Positions 12,354 to 22,206 of a DNA stretch of 64,000 nucleotides are shown in pieces. Source of the stretch: Rhodamnia argentea (Eukaryota > Streptophyta > Magnoliopsida > Myrtales > Myrtaceae); contig NC_063155.1 of the NCBI RefSeq assembly GCF_020921035.1, positions 31,737,294 to 31,801,293 of the forward strand, written 5' to 3'. A program made the position numbers and the translations under genes. The notes under the pieces are model-generated. The model made no database searches, was not told the origin of the DNA, and saw only the letters and a list, made by a program, of their open reading frames with translations. Positions within the stretch are counted from its first letter, which is position 1, and the number at the start of each line of letters is the position of its first letter.

Positions 12354-12354
<1 letters not shown>

Positions 12355-12357
12355 GCC

Positions 12358-13065
12358 ATGGCGGACCTTGACGGCAACGCCCTCCGGGCCCTTAACCGGC
12401 AATTCTGTGAAGCAAATGACGACCCCATGTCTTCGCATGTCTCTCGGTCTTCTTCTTCTTCCTCTCAAGCGTCCACCTCCGAAACTTACCTCCTCGGCTT
12501 CATCATCGCCAACATAGTCGAGCTCCGCCACTATTCCGGCACCATTAGCGGCCGCGAGATGGTGGGCCTTGTCCGCGAACCTTTGAATCCCTATGACGAG
12601 AAAGCAATCCGCCATCCGGGTCCTCAACACCAAGACCATCCGGGTCGGCCACATCAAGCGCGACATCGCCGCTGTCCTTGCCCCTTTGATCTCTGTTGAG
12701 GGCATTGTGCCCAACAAGTAGCAGTGGTAGCAAGTTCAAGATCCCTTGCCAAGTTCACATCTTTTCAAGAGTCGAGGCCTTCGACCTCGTGAAGTCGGCT
12801 ATTTCATGAGGCGGGTTAGTGCTCATTTTGGACAAGGGAACTTCGTTTGCCTTGTCGAAGGCGGTCATGGTGAAGGAGAAGAAGGGTCGGAAGGAGGAGG
12901 GGAGTGTGGATGAGATTTTTAAGCTGGTGGACAAGAATGTTGGGAAGAATGTGACGATGGAAGCCCTGGAGCCACCAAGGGAGGTGATAAAGTCGGTGCT
13001 CTTCGATCACCGGAAGAAGGGGTTGGGCTAGTTGGTTCATAGGGAGAACTCTGGGGAATTGCATT
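12358..13065 (+). pseudogene. Captured SMARCA3-like (SNF2/HIRAN) helicase fragment, decayed
   Basis: Reads like the N-terminus of plant SMARCA3-like 1 SNF2 proteins: MADLDGNALRALNRQF, a Ser-rich linker, then HIRAN-type sequence (YLLGFIIANIVELRHYSG, GLVREPLNPYDEKAIR). After a frameshift near 12610 it continues with VGHIKRDIAAVLAPLI. After TAG codons near 12718-12729 and a return to another frame come FKIPCQVHIFSRVEAF, a TGA near 12807, SFALSKAVMVKEKKG, DEIFKLVDKN, EPPREVIKSVLFDHRKKG and a TAG near 13029. It stops just where the helicase core would begin, at the inner edge of the right TIR. With several lesions and no ATPase motifs it cannot make a helicase. No intron is evident. In intact relatives the HIRAN domain binds DNA ends. 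Confidence 0.8.
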
Positions 13066-13094
13066 GGGAAGATGATGAATAGGAGGGAGGGGAG

Positions 13095-15813
13095 TGTCGC
13101 GACCTAAAATTTAGGCTAACGGATTATCGAGTCAATTAAATCAACCAACCTGATTCGAACCCTCCCAAGTCCTATCGAATCGCAACTTAGGTTTATTCAT
13201 GAAAAAATATTCAATTGGAGCCGCCACTAATCATTTACGGAAGGTTGATTAGAAACCTTAATAAAATAGAGGGAGAACTATTTTATTTCTGCGCACTGGA
13301 GAAAAATGGGTTCGGGGACTTGGTTACGCTAATTGAAAAATTAACGCCCTTTCGGTACCAATTTCATGAAAAAAAACTTTCCGATTGATCGATGTGAATT
13401 GAATGATTTTGATTTTTATGAAAAATGCAATACGAGACCATATATATTATGCGTCCAGAGGATGATTTTTTTTGTATTTTCGGTGATAAAAGAAAACATT
13501 CAAAAGCAATAAAAAATCTGAACAAAATTAAACAAAAATGCCCATAATATACCTTTAATTTTCGATTTTTACGAAAATCCTCTCATTCCCAAAGATCCGG
13601 GCTAGAGCGAGATTTTATCCGCTACATCCTCGAAGATTCGAACCGGTATGCGGATATGTGTATAGAAAAACAACATCCCTTTTGCCGAAGGGCAGAATAC
13701 AAATTTCTATACTAAATCACCATCCCATTCCACGAGATCGTGGCTAAGGCGTGTGATTTATTTTTCCGACGGGTCTAGACACATAGGGGAGCATATATTA
13801 TAGGCATGTTTGTTTAAAATTGTGCAAATTTTATAACAACCAAAACAAACAAGCACGATAAAAATAAAATAAAAATGAGTCAATTTATTTTGGATTTTCG
13901 AAAATATGAGAGGGGTGACCAAAAATATGAGATTGGGGATCCACCTTTCCTCATCCAAAAATTCAATCCAATTTTAATTTGAGAAATTATCTTTAAGGAT
14001 CGGAAAATTTACTTTCGGATAATTCTCAAAAATGGGATAATTATCCAGTCGAACGCAAATATTATCTCTAATCAAATGCTTTCAGAAAATTTACCAGAGA
14101 TAAGATCAAATAATCATCTCAACCGATTCACATGTTAAAGATAATCATCGGAATCAAAAGTGTATCCACAACGACCAAATAACATCCAATTAGACACAAA
14201 ACGTATCCATGACATGAGCACCCATAAAAGATAAGGCAATATAACCAATAGAATAAATGTGAGATAACTATCCGAAGAAAAAGATTATTCACAAGTCAAA
14301 TGTTATCCAGTTCGAAAATTCCCAAAGATTAGATAAAGTTTATTCACATGATCGTTATCCAATTCACATGAGATAAGATTGAACAACCAACGGGATAACA
14401 TCAACTCAACCAATTGAGATAAAAATCAAAACAATGCTCATCCATCCATATGCAATTCAGCCGAGAGAGCTATGGTACCGAAAGTCAATTCCTTTCCCAC
14501 AAAAATTCTTATCCTCTCCAATTTGTCTAATTTAATCTAAAAATGGTTGGACCAAATTCGAGAAAAGATTTTTCCAATCAATTTAATCAATTCTCAAGGA
14601 TGTGCATGAAATTCAACCAATTTTATAATCAAATTAGCCTTGCTAAAAAAAAATCAGATTTTTAGTACCACAAGAGTCACGTTTTCGGTTTTCGACATAA
14701 AAAAGCTTGAATTTTTCAACTTTAATTGCAAAAATCAATGTGTTCAAAGATGCTAAGAACAACAAGCAAGTTACCAAGCTAACTAGCATGATTTAGCAAC
14801 CAAAAGTTGAGAATTTTTACCCTTTCTAAGCCAAATTCTGCACCTGCGCGCTTGCTGGAAATTTACCCAAAATCGCACTTTTCGAGTTCGGTTCGCTATC
14901 GAACTTCTCCCGAATGATCTACTACAAGTAATAGCATTGTCGGGTCCTCAAATAACCAGAAAAGAAGAGCTGATCAACCTTCAAAAAAGGCTGGACAGCA
15001 GCGAACAGCAGCTGATCATCGATGCTAAGTTCGTCGGGATTGGCTTGAACGTTCGCTGAGGATTAGTGGAGACGGCACAAAAAATTGGATCGGAAAAGCA
15101 CTCAAAAATGCCAAGGACTACGAGGATCTGTGAAGGCCGACCACATTTTGTGCCGAATTCGTCGATGAAAAACGCCACTTTTCTTGTACCTCCTCACGAA
15201 CTCACGTGTGATGACAATTGTGTGGCCTCCTCCAACAATGGCCGTGCTTTTTAATGAAGTCCCCCCAACAATGGCCGTGCTTTGGATGAATTCCCCCCTA
15301 ACCCTAAGGTATAATGAGGTATTTATAGACTAAAGGGTTGCATAATCCTAGTTGAAGTATGATTCTTTAATGACCATCGGATTAAATTTCTGATCTTCAA
15401 GAGTCCGATCCCGTTAAAATTCCTCACAAATTGGACTATCATGGGCTATTCGAATTTCATCCTCTTGCGGGCTTGATTGCACACTCTCGGACTCAAATTG
15501 GGCTTTATGAATAATAGACATTAAATTGAAAGCCTTTACAAACTAAATGGACTTGAACAAATTAAATTGAGCTTGAAGTGGGCCCAAATAGCTCACAAAA
15601 ATTCTGCACGCCCAATTGTGGGTTCGGACGAAAATCTTAGACTCAATTCGGTCCGGCCCTTTGTTGAAATTAAGCTCAATGACTAATCTTTGACATGATT
15701 GACAAAAAGTAAATATGCAACGCATGAGAAATTATTTTTGCGAGAATTATAACTAATTCTCATTTTATGCTTAAATAAATGATTTACTAAAAATCAAAAT
15801 TTAGGTGTCAACA
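13095..15813. mobile_element. Solo LTR inserted in the Pack-MULE right TIR
   Basis: A 2,719-bp segment begins TGTCGCGACC and ends TAGGTGTCAACA, that is TG...CA ends. It is flanked by gggag (13090-13094) and aggag (15814-15818), a near 5-bp target duplication. Removing it and one flank restores the right TIR as a continuous match to the left TIR, which independently fixes both junctions. It has no coding domains. A TATA-like tatttatag lies near 15320, compatible with a U3 promoter. It is best read as one long LTR left after LTR-LTR recombination of a retrotransposon, family unknown. Confidence 0.7.
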
Positions 15814-16004
15814 AGGAGGAGAAAAAGAAAAGATAAAAAGAAAACATTAAAAAAATAACAAAAACGTAAAAGGAAAAAATACCCTTCGGTTAGGCCCTTT
15901 TTGAAACAATTTGAGTACTTCGGGCCTTTATTTGAAACAAAGTTCACTTCAGGCCCTTATTTGAGAAAACGATGTCGCTTCGGGTCCTTTTATGAAATTT
16001 TCCC
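15814..16004 (-). repeat. Outer part of the right terminal inverted repeat
   Basis: Reverse complement of the outer left TIR. Its outermost bases, gaaattttccc, are followed at once by the target duplication ttagttttt. The inner remainder of the TIR is at 13066-13094, beyond the solo LTR. Confidence 0.8.
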
Positions 16005-16013
16005 TTAGTTTTT

Positions 16014-16660
16014 TGCTATTTACTCTCATTTCATTTTTTCACTTTATCGACTTTTGTTATCATTTACCAACTTGTGTTTGTCTCCCTTACAAAATGCCTC
16101 AAGTTTGTCAACTCTCGTATGATATGCCACTTTTTATTTGTGCGACTTACTAGCTTTTCTCTCATTCGATCAAAATTGGTTTTGGTTTACCAAGTTTCTT
16201 TTGAATTGCATACCAACGGCTACTTTTTTTCTTATTTACCTATTTTTTATTATTTATTTACCAACCTTAATTTTGTCTTGCTTGCGATCCTGTTAAATTT
16301 TACCAACTTTTTTTTAGAATTTACTAACTTTAATTCGAGTGATCACCAACTTTAATGCTAATAAGCTACCAACAAATTTTGCGTTGCTTCTTGTTTAAAT
16401 TGATTATCGACATTCATTATCGTAAGTTATAATTTTGTCTATTTCTACTTATGTATGATCATAGTTGTTAATTTGAAAGAAGGAATGAATTTTCTCATTT
16501 GTGTAAAAGTGGAATATGTAGTTCACTATAAAAGTATTCTGTAGATTATCAACCCATTTTATACGAGTCTTCCTCTTTTAAACAAAATAAAGGTGGAATT
16601 TTGAGTTCGAATTGTGTATTCCTAAAAAGTTTACGGATTCGATAAGGAATTTTGTTCTCA
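16014..16660. other. AT-rich, accaac(t)tt-repetitive tract
   Basis: Words such as taccaactt, tcaactct and accaacttt recur irregularly from about 16060 to 16370. It has no gene-like content and may be degenerate low-complexity DNA. Confidence 0.35.
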
Positions 16661-17700
16661 TTGTTGAGGCTAGCGATATCACCCAGGGAGTGAATAGGTG
16701 ATTCCAAAAAAAATTTGAAAATAATGCGAAATTAAAGAAAACAAGTTTAGAACTAAGTGAGAGTCTGATCAAGAATAAGATCTGAACTAGCTTCAGAGTT
16801 TGTCTATGCACAATTCTATTGGGACTTTGTTTCACGGTTTCATAATAAGTTGAATGAGAAATGAGGGATGAAGAGTCCTACAGTGGAAAAAGAGTAGAAG
16901 GAAGATATGTTTAAATATTGCAACATCTCAAAATGGGTTTGGACCCCAAGGGGTACCCCACTTTTGTGGAAGAGAGAGGACCTACACAAAGTGAGGTCGG
17001 CCCACACGTGCGCCTCCGCCGCCGCCCGCCGGTGGGCTCGGGTACGTGTACGGGTACGGGTACGGGCTGGGCTGGTTCTTATTCTTATTTTTTAACCCAT
17101 CATTTTTTATTTTATTTTTATTCTATTCTTTTTCTTTTTGGACGTGGACTAACTTGAACAGATGTGTTTGTTCAGAAACTTCCTTGAACGAACATGCTGA
17201 TCAACCGTATTCCTTCGTCGACGAAACGATACGACTTCATGGCTTTTTACCGACAAACTTCTTCAGTTCGACATCATTCTTTTGACGAAACACTATGCTT
17301 CGTTGACAACCGTCGTGGAGACTTCGTGACTTTTCGTCAACGTCTCAATATATATAGAGCCCTTGACATTTTCTGAAAAAGTGACTTGCTCTCTCGGCAC
17401 TTCATTTCTTCTTGCATCGCATCATACAATTCTCTTCCTTCTTATTTTCTGTGCAACTATTCTGCAAAGTTGTGTTCGAAGATTTTCTCTAAAGAAGTAC
17501 CGCTTAGAGGAAAGACGATCTGTTCTATCCTGGGAGGCAATTATCCAAGAACCTTGGATATCGGTTGAGGGGACAAATTTGTCTTAAGGACACAACGTGA
17601 ATTTGTTGGGCTCGGATAATTCTCGTCTGCATTTGGTTATTTAATTCCGTTGGGTTCAGGTTTGTCGATCAATTTATTTTACACAACATAGTTATGAAGT
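16661..17700. other. Probable retroelement remnant, no intact gene
   Basis: A GC-rich block (16975-17070) with repeated tacgggtacggg is followed by repeated Tyr/Phe- and Cys-poor short frames. A TATA-like aatatatatagagccc near 17346 is followed by sequence resembling the transcribed part of an LTR. No TG...CA pair, primer-binding site or domain was established, so this is a tentative reading. Confidence 0.25.
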
Positions 17701-17707
17701 TAACGTG

Positions 17708-17711
<4 letters not shown>

Positions 17712-17758
<47 letters not shown>
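17712..17758. repeat. (TA)n microsatellite
   Basis: An uninterrupted run of about 23 TA dinucleotides. Confidence 0.95.
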
Positions 17759-17759
<1 letters not shown>

Positions 17760-17761
<2 letters not shown>

Positions 17762-20640
17762 AAATGAAACTACAAACCGTATGTTGGAATCTTGATTTAC
17801 GTGTTCTGTTCATTGCCATTTTTTTTTCTTAGTGTTGAGATTCTACATGGATGCATACCACTTCATTGTTTATGTGGATGTATATTGATTATTAGCCAAT
17901 CAGCCAATTTCTGTAATACTCTAGTACCAACAAATTATACTATAGAGAATAATATAGAAGATTTTAAGGGATAGATAAATTGCACACAAAATTTATGGTA
18001 ATTTGACTTAGATCAAACCTATGTCTATTTCTTCAAGCTAGCAGTTAATTGGCTGGATTCCACTATTGAATCGCTCAGAGGTTACAACTTGGTGATGATC
18101 TTTGAGTCAATAAACTACTATGTCTTACACTCAATCACTTGAATGAGAATCTCTACATGATTATAGTGTGTAGACCAATTATGAGAAGGTAATGTAGAAG
18201 CTTTCTTGTATTTTGAAATTTCAGATTCTAGGCTCTTGCATTTTCCTCGACTTTAAAGTCTCCTATTATACTACTCCACCTTCAATCTCTCCAATTAGCC
18301 CGTTGGACGAGATTGTATAAACATGATTTTGTAGCCGTCGAGAAACAAGATTAGAATCTCCCATTGATCCAATCGCCCAAACAATTAAATATGGGTTCTC
18401 GAAGATAGAATTCTTCATTTGGTAATAAATCTTCTCTTCCTCAATCCAAATCTTTGATAGAGACAAATAATCCTTAGAATTGATAATCTTCAAAGACGAA
18501 TCCAAACCTGATTGTTAGTCGTTATAATAATACAACATATCTCAATCTGAGTCTGGGACTTAATCTCATATATAAATTTGAAGATTGCTCCTGAAACACT
18601 CATCTGAACTCTTCCTTTGTCAGCGTATGATCTTGAATTACAAAATCAAATTCTATATAAACATTCCAGCTTATTCCTCAACATCGGAATGTGTTTAGGA
18701 TAATTTGTAAAAGAGTATCTCTATGTATTAAATCAGATTCTAGAAAAATATGGATTTTTTTGTCAATTTCAAAATCAATTAGGAGGTCTTCTCAACACTT
18801 ATATGGTGTAAAAATATTGTATATGAAATTAACTGCATTATTGTAATAATGAAAACTTTCCTTCAAGGAAATACTCAATAGGAAGAGTTAAAAAAAATGT
18901 TAGAATTGCATTTGCAACAATTAAGCTATTTTCACAAATCATAACTTATGTTAGACAACATCCAAAGTATTGAACGACGAAAGTACAAATTCTTAGTTCA
19001 AAGCAAAATGAGTTGAGAGTGAGAGAAAAGTATTAAGCGGAATGATGAGTCCCTTGCAGTAACAGTCCTTAGAAGCAATCTTTGGGGAAGGACCAGTGAT
19101 TATGTGCTTATATAAATGGCTGGTCGGGTCATTAATTTCCTGAAAATTTATATTGGGAAAGCAGATTCCTCTTGGATTGCCTGCCGGTAACTCCTTCAAC
19201 TCGTTCACTTAAATAAGCGCGAACCAGTAGAAGCCAGCTAATCTCATGGTCGTATAGATCGATGTAATAAGCCGCTGAGCTGTAGGACATTTGGAGTTCG
19301 ACCAGTCTCCGTTTGATTCAGTCCTCGCGAACCGAGGACTGCCGGACAGAAAAAGCCGCCAGACTCAACCGATCAACCAAGTATCGCTTTACATTGTCTT
19401 AGGCAGGCCGGTTTGTGAATGTTGTCGCGTCAGATTGAGTTCGCATAATGTCGTTGATCTTGATGCATGAGAAGAGTTCTTGACTCTCAGAAAATAGAAG
19501 GCCTGCCACATTTTGGATTATTGGACGAGGAATATTTTATACGACCCGTTGCGTTCGCATACTCGGTCATCCGGGAGTAGCATGCACAAGACAAATGCCG
19601 AAGTACCTTTGGAGAAATGTTCAAGATAAATCACCTAATTGCCTGAAAGACACCGCACATTTGGTTTTACTAAAATGCCTAAATTCCTAGTTGATTAGCT
19701 CTTCTACAAAATTCGATAGAATCTAATGTCCTCGCTTGAATAGTAACCAATTTTAATCACCAATAGCAATAACACCAACTCTCAATAAGATTATCATTTG
19801 GACAATACTCCGTGGGTTTTGATTGACCGAAACAACAAAGTGTATAGATTTGAGCAATTGATTTCCTTTTTCGGTTTGACCCACCTAGCTTGGCTTGTCA
19901 CGTTAATTTTTTAACCACTAAAGACTTAAACTGATACATCTGTGACAATTTTACTCAATGTTAGTTTCCGTTAAATTATGGTAATACCACAAGAAATCTA
20001 AAACTAGTATACTTATGATAAGTGGAGGGTAAAAACTCCAAATCATTACATTCATCAACTGCTACGTGTTATCCAACTCAGCAAGTTGATAGTAAAATTT
20101 AATAAAAATAAAAAAAATATAAATTTATCACGAATGTTTTAATTTGAGATTTTTTGTGATATTAACTTCTAACTATTACAAAGAAAACTGTAAATAACAT
20201 TTCACATGCGAATTTAATAGATATGATCGATGGGTGGGCCTGAGCTCTGCGCTGATACTGAAAATTCTTTCATAGGTCCGCTTATGATTTTAGGAAAAAA
20301 GATCTTATTAAATGTGCTCCCGTGGTACTTGTTAAACGACCCAATGGGGGAGCATTGCAATTTTCAGCATGACCATGTCCATGACATGTGTAGTAAATGC
20401 TTTCAAAATTGTACGTTTCCTCATTTCAGTGAATATTACGGAGACACTTGTTAATCAACCATGTAAAATATAATTAATGCATTTCTTCGGCAACCAACTA
20501 AAAGGCGGTGCAGTCCTCGATGCATGGACTAATTTTTTGCGTGTTATATATATGGTTAATGTCTTGGAAGGTGAATGCTATGCTTAACAAGTTTCACGAA
20601 GAGCTCACCAACCTAATAAAAAATTAGGAGAAGCGTCGGG
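17760..20640. other. Intergenic, no gene seen
   Basis: Short reading frames (for example 18266-18505 -, 18993-19208 - and 20230-20454 +) match no family I know, and no splice-linked partners were found. Nothing structured was recognised. Confidence 0.35.
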
Positions 20641-21270
20641 AAGTATGGGTGAGCGATTTCGGGTTCCTTACAGGTTCCACCCGCAACCTACCCATCGGAA
20701 CAAATTTATCATTTTTTGGAACCCGAAACCTACCTATCATATCTTGAAATCTGGAATCTACTTTGTCACGGATTCTAAGATCCGTTCTCGGGTACTCGAA
20801 ACTTGCCAATTTCTTTTCTTTTCTTTTTTCATTTTTAATTAAGCAAAATGAGAGTGAGCGCTACAACTGCTAAGGGGAAGTAAAAATAAGCGATTTTAGG
20901 TTCCGTGCAAGTTATATTTAAAACTTGAAGCCAACTCTTTGGAATAGGCTCCTCATTTTTTGCAACCTAAAACTTAAAAATTTTCTTGACTCCAGATTAT
21001 ACACTCATCATCGGATGTCATAAAATATTATAGGATCGTGTGAAGACATAAGCCAAGAAAAATATAAAAAGTTATTTCGGGATCCTGCGTCTAGGTTCCA
21101 AGTTCTAGGTAGTGGAACCTAGAACCTACCCGTCGGAATAGGTACCTCAATTTTTGGAACCCGAAACCCGCCATACATATCTTGGAATTTAGAACCGGAT
21201 TGGTTCCCGCAGGCTCCTATTCCAAGTTTTCGATTCTACCTTGAAACCATATTCATCCCTATCACGAAGG
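20641..21270. repeat. Three diverged copies of a ggaacc-rich repeat
   Basis: Blocks at about 20645-20815, 20875-21000 and 21080-21265 share the order ttcgggttcc / aacctacccatcgga / tttttggaacccgaaac / atcttgaaat / ggttcc-like words. The first starts tatgggtgagcg and the last ends ccatattcatccct, a weak inverted match. Together they may be a MITE or nested MITE family. The copies are strongly diverged from one another. Confidence 0.5.
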
Positions 21271-22005
21271 GCAATATCAACTTTGACCACCAGTTAAACA
21301 TGGGTATCTAGTTTCTACTTTTACTTGCAAAGGCAATGTTAGTAATACGAAAACGGATTTGACATGAAGAAGATGAGTTGAGCCATTCTGTAAATCAGGC
21401 ATTGTCGAAAGAGGAAAACTATGTCAACCATTGTTATCATGTAAGTGCATGATTATTACTTGATGCACTTACAAATCTTACATCCATACATTCTCGAAAA
21501 AGATTTTGTTAACAAGTGCTCACTATGATAAATAAAATCGGTTATCCCCTATGCATTTATTCACTCGTTTCATGCGTAATTTTATGCAAAACCTTTATGT
21601 ATCAAATATAGAGTTGAAAGAATTAATGGCGACAAATTAAGATAGTTGATATCGCGGAGGACTATTGGGATCATTTGGTACTGGACTATGGAAGAACTCA
21701 AAGATACATATGCCTGTGGGAATAGATAGTAATTTGAATCAGATTTCTAGGGTTCTATCCTCAAATTCCGTCCATGGTTAACTATTAAGAGCAGTGGGAA
21801 ATACCAGAGAAGTATCGAGAGGGAGGAGCGTAGCCGTAGTCGGCAAGCGTGCAGCGTAGTCCTAGGGAAGAAATAATAAATAAAAGGGAATTGAGAACCG
21901 TCCGTCCACTAAAAGCTCCCAAAATTTTCTTCTTCTTTTTTTAAATTAAAAAAAATTGGATTACAAGTTTCAAAATAATTATGTCCCTTCTCCTCCCCTC
22001 CACCC
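21271..22005. other. Upstream region of MIR390
   Basis: No gene is seen. An 11-bp perfect inverted repeat (tgtaagtgcat, 21440-21450, and atgcacttaca, 21463-21473) lies about 570 bp upstream of the TATA box. The last part before 22010 is C/T-rich, as in many plant core promoters. Confidence 0.35.
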
Positions 22006-22009
22006 CCAC

Positions 22010-22016
22010 TATAAAT
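22010..22016 (+). promoter_or_regulatory. TATA box of the MIR390 primary transcript
   Basis: TATAAAT in a C-rich context (cccccactataaat). Transcription would be expected to start around 22040-22045, which places the MIR390 hairpin about 60-75 nt into the primary transcript. Confidence 0.65.
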
Positions 22017-22100
22017 TCAGTCGTACCCTCCTCCTTCTCTCTTCACCCACCCACTACGACGCTCACCTTCTCTTCTTCTCTTCCGTGTCGCTGGGGGCAG

Positions 22101-22206
22101 TGCCGGAGAATCGGTAAAGCTCAGGAGGGATAGCGCCGTTCCAAAACCTTTTTTTTTTTTTTGGAGGTGGGCGCTATCCATCCTGGGCTTCACGGCTTCT
22201 TCGTAC
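22101..22206 (+). ncRNA. MIR390: MIR390 microRNA precursor
   Basis: The mature miR390 sequence (starts AAGCTCAGG, ends GGATAGCGCC) is exact at 22117-22137. The complementary 3' arm lies at 22170-22190 with one mismatch and one G:U pair. The miR390* would be 22172-22192 (CGCTATCCATCC...), leaving the usual 2-nt 3' overhangs. The lower stem continues (22104-22116 with 22191-22203) and the loop is about 32 nt with a T run. In plants miR390 is loaded by AGO7, triggers TAS3 tasiRNA production and so restrains ARF2/3/4 in leaf polarity and lateral root growth. The arm order (miR on 5', star on 3') agrees with known MIR390 loci. Confidence 0.95.

Larger units (their letters stand above)
11780..16004. 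mobile_element. Pack-MULE-like transposon carrying gene fragments
   Basis: The exact 9-bp direct repeat ttagttttt flanks the element (11771-11779 and 16005-16013). The left TIR spans 11780-11994 (about 215 bp). The right TIR is its reverse complement but is split by a later insertion into 13066-13094 and 15814-16004. Shared TIR blocks include gaaaatttca, cgttttctcaaataaggg, ctttgtttcaa and ccctcctattcatcatct. Between the TIRs lie a possible N-terminal fragment of one gene (12058-12180), a CT tract, and a decayed N-terminal fragment of a SMARCA3-like helicase (12358-13065). No transposase is present, so it would depend on an autonomous MULE elsewhere. Long TIRs, 9-bp TSD and captured host exons define a Pack-MULE. 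Confidence 0.85.

Noticed and set aside
12352-12739. Minus-strand frames opposite the helicase fragment
   Set aside because: Shadows of the GC-rich + strand pseudogene; the recognisable protein similarity is all on the + strand.
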